A stretch of DNA of 64,000 nt, taken from the NCBI RefSeq assembly GCF_000023465.1, contig NC_014041.1:4517501-4581500 (forward strand), read 5' to 3'. Shown piece by piece: positions 28,207 to 37,849 of the stretch. Numbering within the stretch: the first letter of the stretch is position 1; each line of letters begins with the position of its first letter. The notes under the pieces were generated by a model. That model made no database searches. It was not told where the DNA came from and saw only the letters and a list, made by a program, of their open reading frames with translations. The position numbers and the translations under genes were made by a program. This DNA comes from Zunongwangia profunda SM-A87. GTDB lineage: Bacteria; Bacteroidota; Bacteroidia; Flavobacteriales; Flavobacteriaceae.

Positions 28207-28419
28207 TTAATCTACACGTTCCGCTTTAAAGCCTACCTTTTGCAAGGTAGCCTTTACATCTTCTTCTGAAGCACCATCGCTTTCTATGGTTAAAATTTTA
28301 TCAGGATTAGCGGTATCCACTTCCCAACTTTCGACACCTTCTTGCTTGTTTAAAAAAGGGGTCACTTTTGATACACAACCACCACAATTGATATTTGTTT
28401 TAAATTTTAAAGTTTTCAT
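28207..28419 (-). CDS. heavy-metal-associated domain protein (CopZ-like copper chaperone)
   Basis: A 70-residue HMA ferredoxin-like domain with the metal motif as CGGC (NCGGCVSKV) at residues 12-15, in place of the more common MxCxxC with a hydrophobic lead. Its pattern TPFLNKQEGVESWEVDTANPDKILTIESDGASEEDVKATLQKVGFKA keeps the beta-alpha-beta-beta-alpha-beta spacing. It lies 23 bases downstream of a P1B-ATPase gene on the same strand. It therefore probably delivers Cu(I) to that pump or buffers it in the cytosol. Confidence 0.9.
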   Translation of the reverse strand: MKTLKFKTNINCGGCVSKVTPFLNKQEGVESWEVDTANPDKILTIESDGASEEDVKATLQKVGFKAERVD

Positions 28420-28442
28420 TGTATTTGAATTTATAATTAATA

Positions 28443-30713
28443 TTAAAGTTTTACTCCTTTAAGCCTTAAACTATTTAGAACTACAGACACGCTACTGAAA
28501 GCCATTGCCATTCCTGCTATCATTGGGTCTAATAAGAACCCATTTACGGGATACAAAACGCCTGCTGCAATTGGAATACCAATGAGATTATAAATGAATG
28601 CCCAAAATAGATTCTGACGTATGCCCAACACCGTTCTTTTTGATAATTCCAGCGCTTTTGGGATGGATCGTAAATCTGATGTTATCAAGGTCATTTTTGC
28701 TACGTCCATCGCTATATCTGAACCTTTTCCCATTGCAATACTCACATTGGCTTGCGCCAAAGCCTGGGAATCATTAATACCATCGCCAACCATTGCGACT
28801 ATCTTTCCGTCCGCCTGCAATTTTTCAACAAAAGCTGCCTTGTCCGAAGGCATTACTTCGCCTTGGTAATTTGTTATTCCGACTTGTTTTGCGACAGCAG
28901 ATGCGGTTTTATTATTATCTCCTGTAAGCATACAAACCTCAATACCTCTTTCCTGAAGCGTTACTATGGCCTTTTCTGAAGTTTCCTTAATCTTGTCTGC
29001 AATGGCGAGTATCGCCAGCAATTGTTTTTCATTACCAAAGAATATGACCGTTTTAGCCTGCTCTTCGAGACTTTCTGCTGTTTGCATTAAAGAAGATTCA
29101 ATTTCAATATTCTTTTCGACCATTAGTTTATGGTTACCCACATAATATTTTGAACCATTCTCTGATTGCGCCTTTACACCTTTTCCTGTAATACTTTCAA
29201 AAGAAGCAATTTCAGCTTGTTCAACCTTTTCATCTTTTAAATGGTTGACTACTGCTTCCGCCAAAGGATGTTCCGATTGTGCTTCTATAGCCAAAAGAAT
29301 TTGCTTGTATTCATTTTGATTTTCAAGGTTATTCTTCCAAATTATATCAGTTACTAAGGGTTTTCCTTCGGTAATTGTACCCGTTTTATCAAGGATAATA
29401 GCATTCACTTTATAACCGAGTTCTAAACTTTCGGCATCCTTTATCAAAATATTATTTTCTGCGCCTTTACCAATTCCCACCATAATTGCGGTAGGTGTTG
29501 CCAAGCCCAATGCGCAAGGACAAGCGATAACCAACACGGCTACAGAGGTCAACAAAGCTTGTGAAAATGCGTTATCGCCACCAACTGACATCCAGACAAT
29601 GAATGTAATGATAGAAATGACTAATACGACAGGAACAAATATTCCGGCAATCTTATCAACCAGCTTTTGAACCGGCGCCTTGCTTCCTTGAGCTTCCTGA
29701 ACCATTTTAATGATTTGTGATAGTAAGGTTTCTCCACCTACTTTTTCGGCAGTAAATTGAAAGCTCCCTTTTTGATTTACCGTGCCTGCAAATACTTTTT
29801 CATCAGTTGATTTTTCTACTGGAACAGGTTCTCCCGTAATCATACTTTCATCTACATACGAGCTTCCCTTGGAAACTTCTCCATCCACAGGAATCTTTTC
29901 TCCGGGACGCACCAAAATGGTCTGGCCAACTTGCACGGATGAAATAGGAATTTCCTTTTCTTCTCCATTCTCAATGATTTTAAGGGTTTTAGGCTGAAGA
30001 CCCATTAATTTTTTGATGGCTGAAGACGTATTGGATTTTGCCTTTTCTTCCAATAGTTTCCCCAAGGAAATAAAGGTTATAATTACCGTAGCCGCTTCAT
30101 AATAAACGTGAGGTTCAATACCACGACTCAACCAAGATTCTGGAAAAAAGGTATTGAATACACTAAAGATAAAAGCGATTCCTGTGCTCAAAGCTACCAA
30201 GGTATCCATATTTGCTTTACCGTGTTTGGCTTGCTTGAAAGCATTGATGAAAAAGCTACGACCGAACCAAAAAAGAATTGGAAAAGTTAACACCAAAGAA
30301 ATCCACTTACCTGGTTCCCATTGCATAAAAAACATTCCTAATACAAAAATGGGTAGCGTAAGTATAGCCGACCAGATAGTACGGCTTTTTATGTCCTGAT
30401 AATGTTTTTGCTGAAGTTCTTGTTGTACTTCCGAAGGATTTTCTGTATCTATAATAATATCATAGCCTACCTCGCGAAGTGCATTTTGAAGTTGATTAGG
30501 ACTCAACGCTTTGTCGTATTCCACAAGAACAGAACTATTAGCGAAATTGACGCTGGCATCAAACACTCCTTCTGTGTGTTTTAAAACAGATTCAACGCTC
30601 GCTGCACACGATGCGCAGGTCATTCCCGTAACAGGAAATGATTCTTTTATTCCCTGTTTTTGCTTCTTTTCTTTGGTTTCAAATATGTTGATTGTCTCCA
30701 TAATCGTATTCAT
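28443..30713 (-). CDS. copA: copper-translocating P1B-type ATPase (CopA1)
   Basis: A 756-residue pump; ATG 30701 is a possible alternative start. It has one N-terminal HMA domain (GMTCASC, cysteines at 33 and 36), eight membrane helices, the CPC intramembrane motif ([17 protein letters not shown]), the phosphorylation motif DKTGTITEG, the HP motif (EHPLAEAVV) and the hinge GDGIND. The residues after the hinge are [10 protein letters not shown] in place of the usual APALAxADVG. It exports Cu(I)/Ag(I) from the cytoplasm. It heads a unit with the CopZ-like chaperone and the MtfA-like peptidase. A second, larger P1B ATPase in the same island (35298-37835) has extra metal-binding domains. Confidence 0.94.
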   Translation of the reverse strand: MNTIMETINIFETKEKKQKQGIKESFPVTGMTCASCAASVESVLKHTEGVFDASVNFANSSVLVEYDKALSPNQLQNALREVGYDIIIDTENPSEVQQELQQKHYQDIKSRTIWSAILTLPIFVLGMFFMQWEPGKWISLVLTFPILFWFGRSFFINAFKQAKHGKANMDTLVALSTGIAFIFSVFNTFFPESWLSRGIEPHVYYEAATVIITFISLGKLLEEKAKSNTSSAIKKLMGLQPKTLKIIENGEEKEIPISSVQVGQTILVRPGEKIPVDGEVSKGSSYVDESMITGEPVPVEKSTDEKVFAGTVNQKGSFQFTAEKVGGETLLSQIIKMVQEAQGSKAPVQKLVDKIAGIFVPVVLVISIITFIVWMSVGGDNAFSQALLTSVAVLVIACPCALGLATPTAIMVGIGKGAENNILIKDAESLELGYKVNAIILDKTGTITEGKPLVTDIIWKNNLENQNEYKQILLAIEAQSEHPLAEAVVNHLKDEKVEQAEIASFESITGKGVKAQSENGSKYYVGNHKLMVEKNIEIESSLMQTAESLEEQAKTVIFFGNEKQLLAILAIADKIKETSEKAIVTLQERGIEVCMLTGDNNKTASAVAKQVGITNYQGEVMPSDKAAFVEKLQADGKIVAMVGDGINDSQALAQANVSIAMGKGSDIAMDVAKMTLITSDLRSIPKALELSKRTVLGIRQNLFWAFIYNLIGIPIAAGVLYPVNGFLLDPMIAGMAMAFSSVSVVLNSLRLKGVKL

Positions 30714-30872
30714 CTTAATACATCACAAATTTTAGGATTTAAAGTTTTTAATATATTACGTTATATGCTGAATGAATTGTAGAATTTGCTTGTTAAGGGT
30801 CACCAATATGTAATTTTCCCAAGTTTCCGATACAAACAAGATAACTTATACCCGATTTTTTATAAAACAAAA

Positions 30873-30894
30873 GACTACAATGTGAGTTGTAGCC
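30873..30894 (-). terminator. hairpin terminator after the Cys-rich storage protein gene
   Basis: Read on the minus strand, GGCTACAA pairs with TTGTAGTC and is followed by TTTTGTTTT. It lies about 55 bases past the stop of the cysteine-rich four-helix protein. A second small hairpin GAGGT/ACCTC is at 30906-30921. Confidence 0.6.
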
Positions 30895-30947
30895 TTTCGG
30901 AATTTGAGGTTGTTGCACCTCACTATAATGAATTGAGATAAGTTGTA

Positions 30948-31268
30948 TTATTTTAAATATTCGTTACAAGCTTCCTCACATTTTCTACAGGCATCTGCAC
31001 ATTCTTGACAGTGTTTGTGGTCGTGCTTGGCACATACATCAGCGCATTTTTTACAGATATCACGGCATTGTTCTACCATACCTCTAACATCTTTATAATT
31101 TGACGCAAGCAAATTTGCTGTTGCACTACAGATTGCAGCACAAGCCCTATCAGTTCTTATACAATCTACCATCATCTTGACGTTTTCTTCGCCAAGACAA
31201 GCATCTGCACAGTAATTACAATGTGCTACACAATTGTTTAAAGCTTCGATTAATTTTGAATTTTTCAT
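30948..31268 (-). CDS. four-helix cysteine-rich copper storage protein (Csp-like)
   Basis: A 106-residue protein with about 16 cysteines placed along four predicted helices, for example NNCVAHCNYCADACLG, DRACAAICSATANLLA, EQCRDICKKCADVCAKHDHKHC and ECADACRKCEEACNEY. This matches the Csp/DUF326-type bundle that sequesters many Cu(I) ions in its core. It has no signal peptide, so it resembles the cytosolic Csp3 type. It stands alone between the CopA1 unit and the AraC regulator gene and is likely part of the copper response. Confidence 0.9.
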   Translation of the reverse strand: MKNSKLIEALNNCVAHCNYCADACLGEENVKMMVDCIRTDRACAAICSATANLLASNYKDVRGMVEQCRDICKKCADVCAKHDHKHCQECADACRKCEEACNEYLK

Positions 31269-31411
31269 AAATATATTAGAATTTAAATTGTTAAAAATAG
31301 TCCACTACTATAGCGGATATTACTAAAGACAATTTAATGTATGTAATATCGTTTTTTGTTATAAAATATGCCGAATGATTTGTAAAATTTTCGGATTAAC
31401 AGAATTTAACA

Positions 31412-31978
31412 TCATATTTTATCCAAATATTTACGATTCTGATTTGTGCTTTTTTTAAACTGTGTAGGTGTCATTCCTGTAACCTTTTTAAATTGATTGC
31501 TTAAGTATGCAACACTACTATAATGAAGTTTAAATGCTATTTCACTCAAGGTTAATTCATCGTAAACTATAAGTTCTTTAACACGTTCAATTTTCTGGTT
31601 TATGATGTACTGCTCGAACGTAATATTTTCTACCGACGAAAAAAGTGAACTTAAATATTTGTAGTCCAAGTGAAGTTCGCCTGTAACAATATCTGCCCAT
31701 TTGAAATCGAGCTCCTCGGAAGAATGATGGATTTTATCTACAACCAATGTTTTCATTTGTTCAATAAGTTGACTTTTACGGTCGTCAATCAAACTAAAAC
31801 CTGAATTTTGAAGCGCTTTGGAAAGACTATTTTTTGTGTTGGGACTTAACGATGAAACTAATTTAACCTCCCCCAATTTTATAGAAACATACAGTATTTT
31901 AAGTTGTTCCAAAATATTGGAAACTGCTGAGATACATCTTGGGCAGACCATATTTTTAATATGGATAGTCTCATTCAT
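31412..31978 (-). CDS. compact HMA-like/AraC-type metal-responsive regulator (copy 1)
   Basis: A 188-residue protein with two parts. Residues 1 to about 75 form an HMA-like domain beginning MNETIHIKNMVCPRC, with the metal pair C12 and C15, and a ferredoxin-like pattern. Residues about 85-185 form an AraC DNA-binding domain (LTLSEIAFKLHYSSVAYLSNQFKKVTGMTPTQFK). Direct fusion of a metal-binding fold to an AraC HTH implies a copper- or silver-responsive activator or repressor, but the metal was not shown. It is the last gene after the CusB-like adaptor and a 58-residue protein (12-base gap), so it may be autoregulated. A second copy ends the CusA-TolC unit. Confidence 0.8.
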   Translation of the reverse strand: MNETIHIKNMVCPRCISAVSNILEQLKILYVSIKLGEVKLVSSLSPNTKNSLSKALQNSGFSLIDDRKSQLIEQMKTLVVDKIHHSSEELDFKWADIVTGELHLDYKYLSSLFSSVENITFEQYIINQKIERVKELIVYDELTLSEIAFKLHYSSVAYLSNQFKKVTGMTPTQFKKSTNQNRKYLDKI

Positions 31979-31990
31979 ATAGTACTTGTT

Positions 31991-32167
31991 TCAAAATAAT
32001 TTTAATCCAGATTTGTATAGAGAATAATAAACGGCAGCTGTTGCAGCAACTACAAAAATCAATACTATCACAACTAAAGCTATAATTTTATCTTTTTTTG
32101 GAATATCACTTTTAGGCTGATGTTTCTTTCTGTCATTTTTTCTTCTATTTCTTCTACTCTCACTCAT
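31991..32167 (-). CDS. small single-pass membrane protein, 58 residues
   Basis: A short frame from ATG 32167 to TGA 31991. The N-terminal 27 residues are very basic (SESRRNRRKNDRKKHQPKSD), then comes one transmembrane helix (IIALVVIVLIFVVAATAAVYY) and a short periplasmic tail. It begins 64 bases after the CusB-like adaptor gene and ends 12 bases before the AraC regulator on the same strand, so it is probably in their operon. I recognise no family. The positive-inside pattern suggests a membrane anchor or a small subunit of the efflux system. Confidence 0.6.
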   Translation of the reverse strand: MSESRRNRRKNDRKKHQPKSDIPKKDKIIALVVIVLIFVVAATAAVYYSLYKSGLKLF

Positions 32168-32231
32168 CCTCGTTCTCCTTCAAAAAATCAAGATGACTAA
32201 TTTAAACTACCCAATTAAGTATAGTTTTAAA

Positions 32232-34016
32232 CTATTGTACGGTTTCTGTTACTTCACCACAGTTTAGCATTGCTTGTCCGTAGTAGGGATTTTGTATTTC
32301 TTTTTCCGTGCTCAACCAATATGCGCCTTCATTATTATTTGCCATTGGACAAAAATCTATGTAAATTTCTTGGTTGATGCCAAACGCTTTCATTGCATTT
32401 ATGAGGTGTGCTGAAAGACTGATAAAATGATTTCTCTGGGTTTTAATATCGGATGTCTGGGCAATTTCATTTGAGGAAGCCTTCAATTCTTTTTCAAGTT
32501 GCGCCCAGTGGTTATTCGCATTTTTATCCTTTAGCAAAGCAAGGTCAACTTGTGTTAAACTTTTCTGTAAGGTCTGTGCGGCCGTTTTTGCTTTTTCACT
32601 TTGGTCGTTTGTCAATGCTGTTTTAAGCATAATATAATCATCAAAAACTGTTTTGAGCTGCTCTTGGAATTTGGAAGCTACATCCATACGCTTGGCGGCA
32701 TCAACTGTGTTGTTTAAATTTTCCATTCCCAAATGCCCTTCGTGACCTGTCATTGTTTTACCACCTGATGCATTCATCATAGATTTTTTTCCTTGTAACT
32801 GTGCAGCGGCATCTACGGTAAATGTTCCGTTGGTTACCACTTCATCGCCGTTAGAAAGCCCTTCGATAATGGTATAGTTCTCACCATTTTTCGTTCCCAA
32901 AGTCACTTCTTGCATTTCAAAAACGGGTTCATTGGGATTGGTCTTTACGTACACCAATGAGCGCTCGCCTGTCCACATTACTGCCGTTGCAGGTATGCTT
33001 ATCGCAATTTCCATAGTATTGCCTTTTGTCATTGCCACTTTTGCGGTTACGAACATTCCTGGTTTTAATAGATTTTCCTTATTGTTCAATGTGGCGCGCA
33101 CTGAAACAGTTCTGGACTTTGTATTCAAAGTAGGGTCGATAAATGAAACTGATGCTTCAAATTCTTTATTGGGATAAGCGTTACTAGTGATTGTTACCTT
33201 TTGACCTTCCTTTAGTTGCGAGATTTGTCTTTCGTAGGCGTCAAACATTGCCCAAACAGTACCCAAATCACTTACTTTAACAATGGGCTGGCCTTGTTTT
33301 ACATAGTCGCCTTCTTCTGCCATTTTTTGGGAAACGGTGCCTGAAACAGTTGCATAAATCGGAAAATTTTCCCGCACCTTGCCAGAACTTTCTATTTGGT
33401 CTATTTGGCTTTCAGAAAGTTTCCACAATTTTAATTTGTTTCGAACTGCTTTGTATAAACCTGGTTGTGATTCTTTCAGGTCAGAAGCAGTTAAAAGTTC
33501 TTGTTGGGCAGCAACGAGCGTTGGTGCATAAATCGTTGCCAACAACTGTCCTTTTCGTACTTCTTCGCCCGTGAAATTGACATTCAACTTTTCAATACGT
33601 CCTTCAAAATAGCTTGCCTGTACCGCATTGGCTTCTTCGTTGGCCATTATTTTTCCGGAAAGTGTTATTTTGTTATCGTCGGTTCCTGAAATATTTCCTA
33701 CAATTGTAGTTTGGATATTCGCCAGTGCCATTGCATTGTCGCTCATTTTTATTTCGTTCATTGCAAGCCCTTCCGCACCAGTTTCGGCGGGAATTAAATC
33801 CATACCGCATATTGGGCAGTCGCCAGGTTCTGGTTGCATAATCTGTGGGTGCATTGAACAGGTCCACATTTGATGTTCTTCGGAGTGGTTAACGTCTTCG
33901 CTCAAATCTGTTACTTTCTTGCTGTTTACGGAACCTTCCGCAGAAGGGCCAAAAAAGACATAGCCCAAGACCAATCCTATGGCTAAAATTGCGGTATAAA
34001 TGATGTATTTTTTCAT
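32232..34016 (-). CDS. cusB: CusB-like RND efflux periplasmic adaptor with metal-binding and DUF3347 domains
   Basis: A 594-residue adaptor. After the membrane anchor (residues 1-22) comes a heavy-metal-binding module MWTCSMHPQI and CPICGMDLIPAE (about residues 52-78), then the HlyD-type hairpin and barrel domains (SYFEGRIEKLNVNFTGEEVRKGQLLATIY, FPIYATVSGTVSQKMAEEGDYV), and from about residue 450 a C-terminal DUF3347 domain that ends PYYGQAMLNCGEVTE. It should link an RND pump to an outer membrane channel for Cu(I)/Ag(I). The only RND pump in the window, CusA, lies 19 kb away at 53.5-57.3 kb. It precedes the 58-residue and AraC genes on the same strand. Confidence 0.93.
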   Translation of the reverse strand: MKKYIIYTAILAIGLVLGYVFFGPSAEGSVNSKKVTDLSEDVNHSEEHQMWTCSMHPQIMQPEPGDCPICGMDLIPAETGAEGLAMNEIKMSDNAMALANIQTTIVGNISGTDDNKITLSGKIMANEEANAVQASYFEGRIEKLNVNFTGEEVRKGQLLATIYAPTLVAAQQELLTASDLKESQPGLYKAVRNKLKLWKLSESQIDQIESSGKVRENFPIYATVSGTVSQKMAEEGDYVKQGQPIVKVSDLGTVWAMFDAYERQISQLKEGQKVTITSNAYPNKEFEASVSFIDPTLNTKSRTVSVRATLNNKENLLKPGMFVTAKVAMTKGNTMEIAISIPATAVMWTGERSLVYVKTNPNEPVFEMQEVTLGTKNGENYTIIEGLSNGDEVVTNGTFTVDAAAQLQGKKSMMNASGGKTMTGHEGHLGMENLNNTVDAAKRMDVASKFQEQLKTVFDDYIMLKTALTNDQSEKAKTAAQTLQKSLTQVDLALLKDKNANNHWAQLEKELKASSNEIAQTSDIKTQRNHFISLSAHLINAMKAFGINQEIYIDFCPMANNNEGAYWLSTEKEIQNPYYGQAMLNCGEVTETVQ

Positions 34017-34084
34017 AGTATATTTTTTTATTTCTTTATAAAACCCAACAGATTTTAAGACCAGTTAGGTTTTGGTAATTATTA

Positions 34085-34564
34085 TTATTCTGCTTGCAAA
34101 CGCTTTATCATTGCTTTCATTTCTCCAATTTCTTTACGTTGTGCTTTGATAATATCATCAGCCAGTTTGCGCACTTCAGGGTCTTTGATATCGGCTCTTT
34201 CACTTGTTAAAATTGCAATTGAGTGATGGGGAATCATTGCTTTCATCCACAGAATATCGCCAATGATTGGGCTTTGTGCCCTAACCAAACCAAGTGCGCC
34301 TAAAAATAGCACCAAGCTACCTAATAAAATAGCGATGTTCTTTTTCTTGTTTTGATACATTTTCCGCATAAAAAACCACATTATTACTGCCATTGCTGCA
34401 ATACCCAAACAACTCATATAGAATCTGGTTAAACTAAAATATACGTGGTCTAACGCATAACTATTTAGATACATCGTGATGTACATTGCAATAAAAGATG
34501 CGACAAGCATCAAAATAAATTTTGTGTAATTGCCTTTGTTTGTGTGTTGATTTGAATTTTTCAT
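34085..34564 (-). CDS. DUF305 family membrane protein
   Basis: A 159-residue protein with three predicted membrane helices (about residues 14-32, 45-66 and 75-95) and a C-terminal DUF305 signature: LWMKAMIPHHSIAILTSERADIKDPEVRKLADDIIKAQRKEIGEM. The M..HH pattern in a ferritin-like/four-helix segment is widespread in copper-resistance clusters and is thought to bind copper. The gene lies 17 bases downstream of the PepSY gene on the same strand, and CusB is the next gene after it; they may form one unit. Confidence 0.88.
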   Translation of the reverse strand: MKNSNQHTNKGNYTKFILMLVASFIAMYITMYLNSYALDHVYFSLTRFYMSCLGIAAMAVIMWFFMRKMYQNKKKNIAILLGSLVLFLGALGLVRAQSPIIGDILWMKAMIPHHSIAILTSERADIKDPEVRKLADDIIKAQRKEIGEMKAMIKRLQAE

Positions 34565-34581
34565 TGTTTTAGAGTTTTTGG

Positions 34582-35295
34582 TTATGATTTAATTATTTTC
34601 TTTTTTAATTTTCTAATGGTTGGCGAGGAGGTGTACCACAGCAGGAATCCGCTTAACACCGTAATCAATCCCAAGAGCGAAAACGCCCTTAATACAATGG
34701 TATTGAAATTGTCGCGCGTGTCATAATCCATTGTGTGGGTCATCCATAAAAAGTCGAACCAACGCCACGCTCGATGCCTTACAGTCTGGAATTTTCCGTC
34801 TGTTACCGAAACATAAGCATTAAGAGCTTCATCGGTATCATATGAAATAACATAGGCTGGCAATAGCTTTTCCCGATATTCGTGATAGTCGTCCACTTCG
34901 GTTATTTTTTCGATGTTGGCGACTTTCAAACCATCTTTCATATAGTTTTTGGCAACAGACAAGGCCTCTTCTTCCGTAATATTTTTTTTTGCTTTCCCAG
35001 TTTTTGCACTGTACAATTTTTGATTGTTTATCCAGTAATAAGGCTCGTTGTTGATGTCCCTAATTTCGATACTTCCAATGCCTTCAGGATTGTTTATTTG
35101 TGAAGGACTTATTAAATCATCAAAGGCTTTGGGCACGTAATCTAAATTACAGAATTGGTCACCGTGAATGTCGTCTATGTTTGTCCAACTGAAATACATT
35201 CCGCTAATGGTCCAAAACAGGAACTGTACCCCCAAAAAGAGCCCCAAATATCTGTGGGTCTTTCGTATTTTTAGTGCGGTTTTCCTTTTCACCAT
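34582..35295 (-). CDS. PepSY-associated transmembrane protein
   Basis: A 237-residue protein with an N-terminal PepSY_TM helix (RKTHRYLGLFLGVQFLFWTISGMYFSW), a periplasmic PepSY-like portion with the ITEEEALSVAKNYM segment, and a C-terminal helix pair (FNTIVLRAFSLLGLITVLSGFLLWYTS). Proteins of this type are found near copper and iron reductases. It begins two bases after the CopA2 gene ends and is followed by DUF305, so it probably belongs to the CopA2 operon. A role in redox or assembly at the membrane is a family-level guess. Confidence 0.85.
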   Translation of the reverse strand: MVKRKTALKIRKTHRYLGLFLGVQFLFWTISGMYFSWTNIDDIHGDQFCNLDYVPKAFDDLISPSQINNPEGIGSIEIRDINNEPYYWINNQKLYSAKTGKAKKNITEEEALSVAKNYMKDGLKVANIEKITEVDDYHEYREKLLPAYVISYDTDEALNAYVSVTDGKFQTVRHRAWRWFDFLWMTHTMDYDTRDNFNTIVLRAFSLLGLITVLSGFLLWYTSSPTIRKLKKKIIKS

Positions 35296-35297
35296 CT

Positions 35298-37835
35298 TTA
35301 AAGTTTTAACGAACGTAACCGCAAAGCGTTCATAATAACGGAAACTGAACTAAAGCTCATTGCCAAAGCCGCTATCATTGGTGATAATAACAACCCGAAA
35401 ATAGGGAACAAAACACCTGCTGCGATTGGGATTCCTAAAATGTTATATCCTAAAGCCCAAAATAGGTTTTGCTTGATGTTACGCATTACACCGTCGCTCA
35501 ATTCCCGTGCCTTGACAATACCGTGCAAATCGCCTTTTACCAAGGTTATCATTGCACTTTCAATGGCAACATCTGTTCCTGTTCCCATTGCGATACCAAC
35601 ATCACTTTTTGCCAAGGCTGGCGCATCATTGATGCCGTCGCCTGCCATTGCTACAACTTTTCCGCTGTTCTGTAATTTTTCTACTTCCTGAAGTTTGTTT
35701 TCGGGCAACATTCCTGCTTTAAAATCAGCAAGATTTAATTCTTTTGCGACCGCTTGGGCAGTATCGTGATTGTCGCCAGTAAGCATTATTACTGCGATAC
35801 CTTTGTCTTGAAGTGCTTTGATCGCTTTGGCGCTGGTCGCCTTTATTTTGTCGCCAATGACAACATATCCCACAACTTTTGAATCGATGGATAGGTATGA
35901 AACTGTTTTTCCTTGCTTTTGAAAACTTTGTGCTTCGGTTTCCATTTCCGAAGTTAATTCAGCCTTGGCGTATGCCATCATTTTGGAATTCCCTAAATCC
36001 ACTTTTTTCCCGTTGATGTTTCCTTCAACACCTTTTCCGGTAACTGCGCTAAACTTTTCAGCGCTCAAAAACTCAACATTCTTTTCTTTACCATATTTTA
36101 CAGTTGCTTCGGCAAGCGGATGCTCGCTTTTGCTGTTTAGGGAAACGATGTATTGAAGCACTTCTTTTTCTGAAAAATTAGTTCCGAAGGCTCCGACTTT
36201 TTCAACCGTTGGTTTGCCTTCTGTTATGGTTCCTGTTTTATCGATAATAAGTGTATCCACCTTGTCCATTTTTTCCAAAGCTTCGGCATTTTTTATGAGC
36301 ACACCATTTTGTGCGCCCTTACCAACACCGACCATAATGGACATTGGTGTTGCCAAGCCCAAGGCACAGGGACAGGCGATAATCAATACTGCAATTGCAT
36401 TTACAAAGGCATAAACATAGACGGGTTCCGGACCAAAAATAGCCCAAACCACAAATGTGATAATGGAAATAAGGACAACTATGGGTACAAAATATCCCGA
36501 GACGGTATCCGCCAATTTTTGGATTGGTGCACGACTGCGACTGGCATTATTGACCATTTGGATAATTTGGGACAGTAGGGTATCTGCACCCACCTTTTCG
36601 GCTTTCATCAAAAAAGATTGGTTGCCGTTGATGGTGCCACTGGTAACTTTGTCATTTGCCGCTTTGTTTACGGGAATAGGTTCGCCTGTAATCATAGATT
36701 CATCGACCGTTGTACTACCTTCGGAAATCACGCCATCAACTGGAATTTTTTCGCCTGGTTTCACCCGTAGGATATCGCCCAATTTAATGCTATCAATCGT
36801 AACCTCTTCTTCCTTGCCATCTTTGACTAGTATGGCCTTGTTTGGCGCGAGCTTTAGCAATTCCTTTATTGCTGAATTGGTTTTGCCGTGGGCACGTGCT
36901 TCCAAAACCTGACCCAAGAGCACCAAGGTCAAAATAATAGTGGATACTTCATAATATACGTGAACGGCACCAGATTCTGTTTTGAACTGTGCCGGGAAAA
37001 AATCGGGAAAAAGCATACCGAATACGCTGAATAACCACGCTGCGCCAGCACCAATGCCGATTAGGGTAAACATATTGAGGTTCCAGGTTTTGATGCTTTT
37101 ATAGGCACGTTCAAAGAACATCCACGTAGCATAAAACACCACAGGAATTGAAAGTGCAAGCTGAATCCAGTTCCAGTTTTTTTGCTTCATTACCGTATAT
37201 AACGGATTATTCGGAATCATATCGCTCATTGCGATTAAGAAAATAGGTAAGGTAAAGGCGACTGCAATCCAGAATTTCTTGAGTAATTTGTTATAGGTCT
37301 TTTCTTCGGCTGAACTATCTGCTTCCATTGGGACTAAGTCCATCCCACAGATTGGGCAGGCTCCAGGTTCATCTTTTACAATTTCCGGGTGCATTGGGCA
37401 AGTCCATTGTTCAGAAGTTTTTGCAGATAAATTTTGCTCTTCAACTAAATCCATTCCGCAGACAGGACAGTCTCCAGTTTTTTCATATGTTTTGTCTCCC
37501 TCACAATGCATCGGACAGTAAAAAGTGCCAGTTCCTTTACCTTTAGGTTTTTCATTTTTTGCTTTCGTACTTCGACTACGCTCAGCATCAACTCCGGCGG
37601 TATCGTTTTGATGATGTCGCTCTCCAGATTTGTGGATAGAATAAGTACCACCTTCTTTTTTAAGGGCATCTTGGAATTTCTCAATAGGAATATGTGATTC
37701 CATTTCAATGGTAGCTTCAGCTTTTGCTAAATTCACAGTAGCCTTTGAGACACCTTTCACTTTGGAAAGTGTTCCTTCTACGTGATTTCGACAACCATTG
37801 CAGGTCATTCCGTGTATTTTATAGGTGTGTTTCAT
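35298..37835 (-). CDS. copA: copper-translocating P1B-type ATPase with HMA and two YHS-like metal domains (CopA2)
   Basis: An 845-residue pump. The N-terminal HMA domain has GMTCNGC (C12 and C15). Then follow two tandem YHS-like heavy-metal-binding modules: FYCPMHCEGDK with GDCPVCGMDLV (about residues 105-135), and WTCPMHPEIVKDEP with CPICGMDLVP (about 140-170). The ATPase core has the CPC motif ([19 protein letters not shown]), [18 protein letters not shown] and GDGINDAPALAKSDVG. Between the HMA and first YHS-like module is a low-complexity linker (AGVDAERSRSTKAKNEK) containing a genomic repeat sequence. It exports Cu(I)/Ag(I). PepSY and DUF305 genes follow immediately. Confidence 0.95.
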   Translation of the reverse strand: MKHTYKIHGMTCNGCRNHVEGTLSKVKGVSKATVNLAKAEATIEMESHIPIEKFQDALKKEGGTYSIHKSGERHHQNDTAGVDAERSRSTKAKNEKPKGKGTGTFYCPMHCEGDKTYEKTGDCPVCGMDLVEEQNLSAKTSEQWTCPMHPEIVKDEPGACPICGMDLVPMEADSSAEEKTYNKLLKKFWIAVAFTLPIFLIAMSDMIPNNPLYTVMKQKNWNWIQLALSIPVVFYATWMFFERAYKSIKTWNLNMFTLIGIGAGAAWLFSVFGMLFPDFFPAQFKTESGAVHVYYEVSTIILTLVLLGQVLEARAHGKTNSAIKELLKLAPNKAILVKDGKEEEVTIDSIKLGDILRVKPGEKIPVDGVISEGSTTVDESMITGEPIPVNKAANDKVTSGTINGNQSFLMKAEKVGADTLLSQIIQMVNNASRSRAPIQKLADTVSGYFVPIVVLISIITFVVWAIFGPEPVYVYAFVNAIAVLIIACPCALGLATPMSIMVGVGKGAQNGVLIKNAEALEKMDKVDTLIIDKTGTITEGKPTVEKVGAFGTNFSEKEVLQYIVSLNSKSEHPLAEATVKYGKEKNVEFLSAEKFSAVTGKGVEGNINGKKVDLGNSKMMAYAKAELTSEMETEAQSFQKQGKTVSYLSIDSKVVGYVVIGDKIKATSAKAIKALQDKGIAVIMLTGDNHDTAQAVAKELNLADFKAGMLPENKLQEVEKLQNSGKVVAMAGDGINDAPALAKSDVGIAMGTGTDVAIESAMITLVKGDLHGIVKARELSDGVMRNIKQNLFWALGYNILGIPIAAGVLFPIFGLLLSPMIAALAMSFSSVSVIMNALRLRSLKL

Positions 37836-37849
37836 AGTATCTGTTATTT

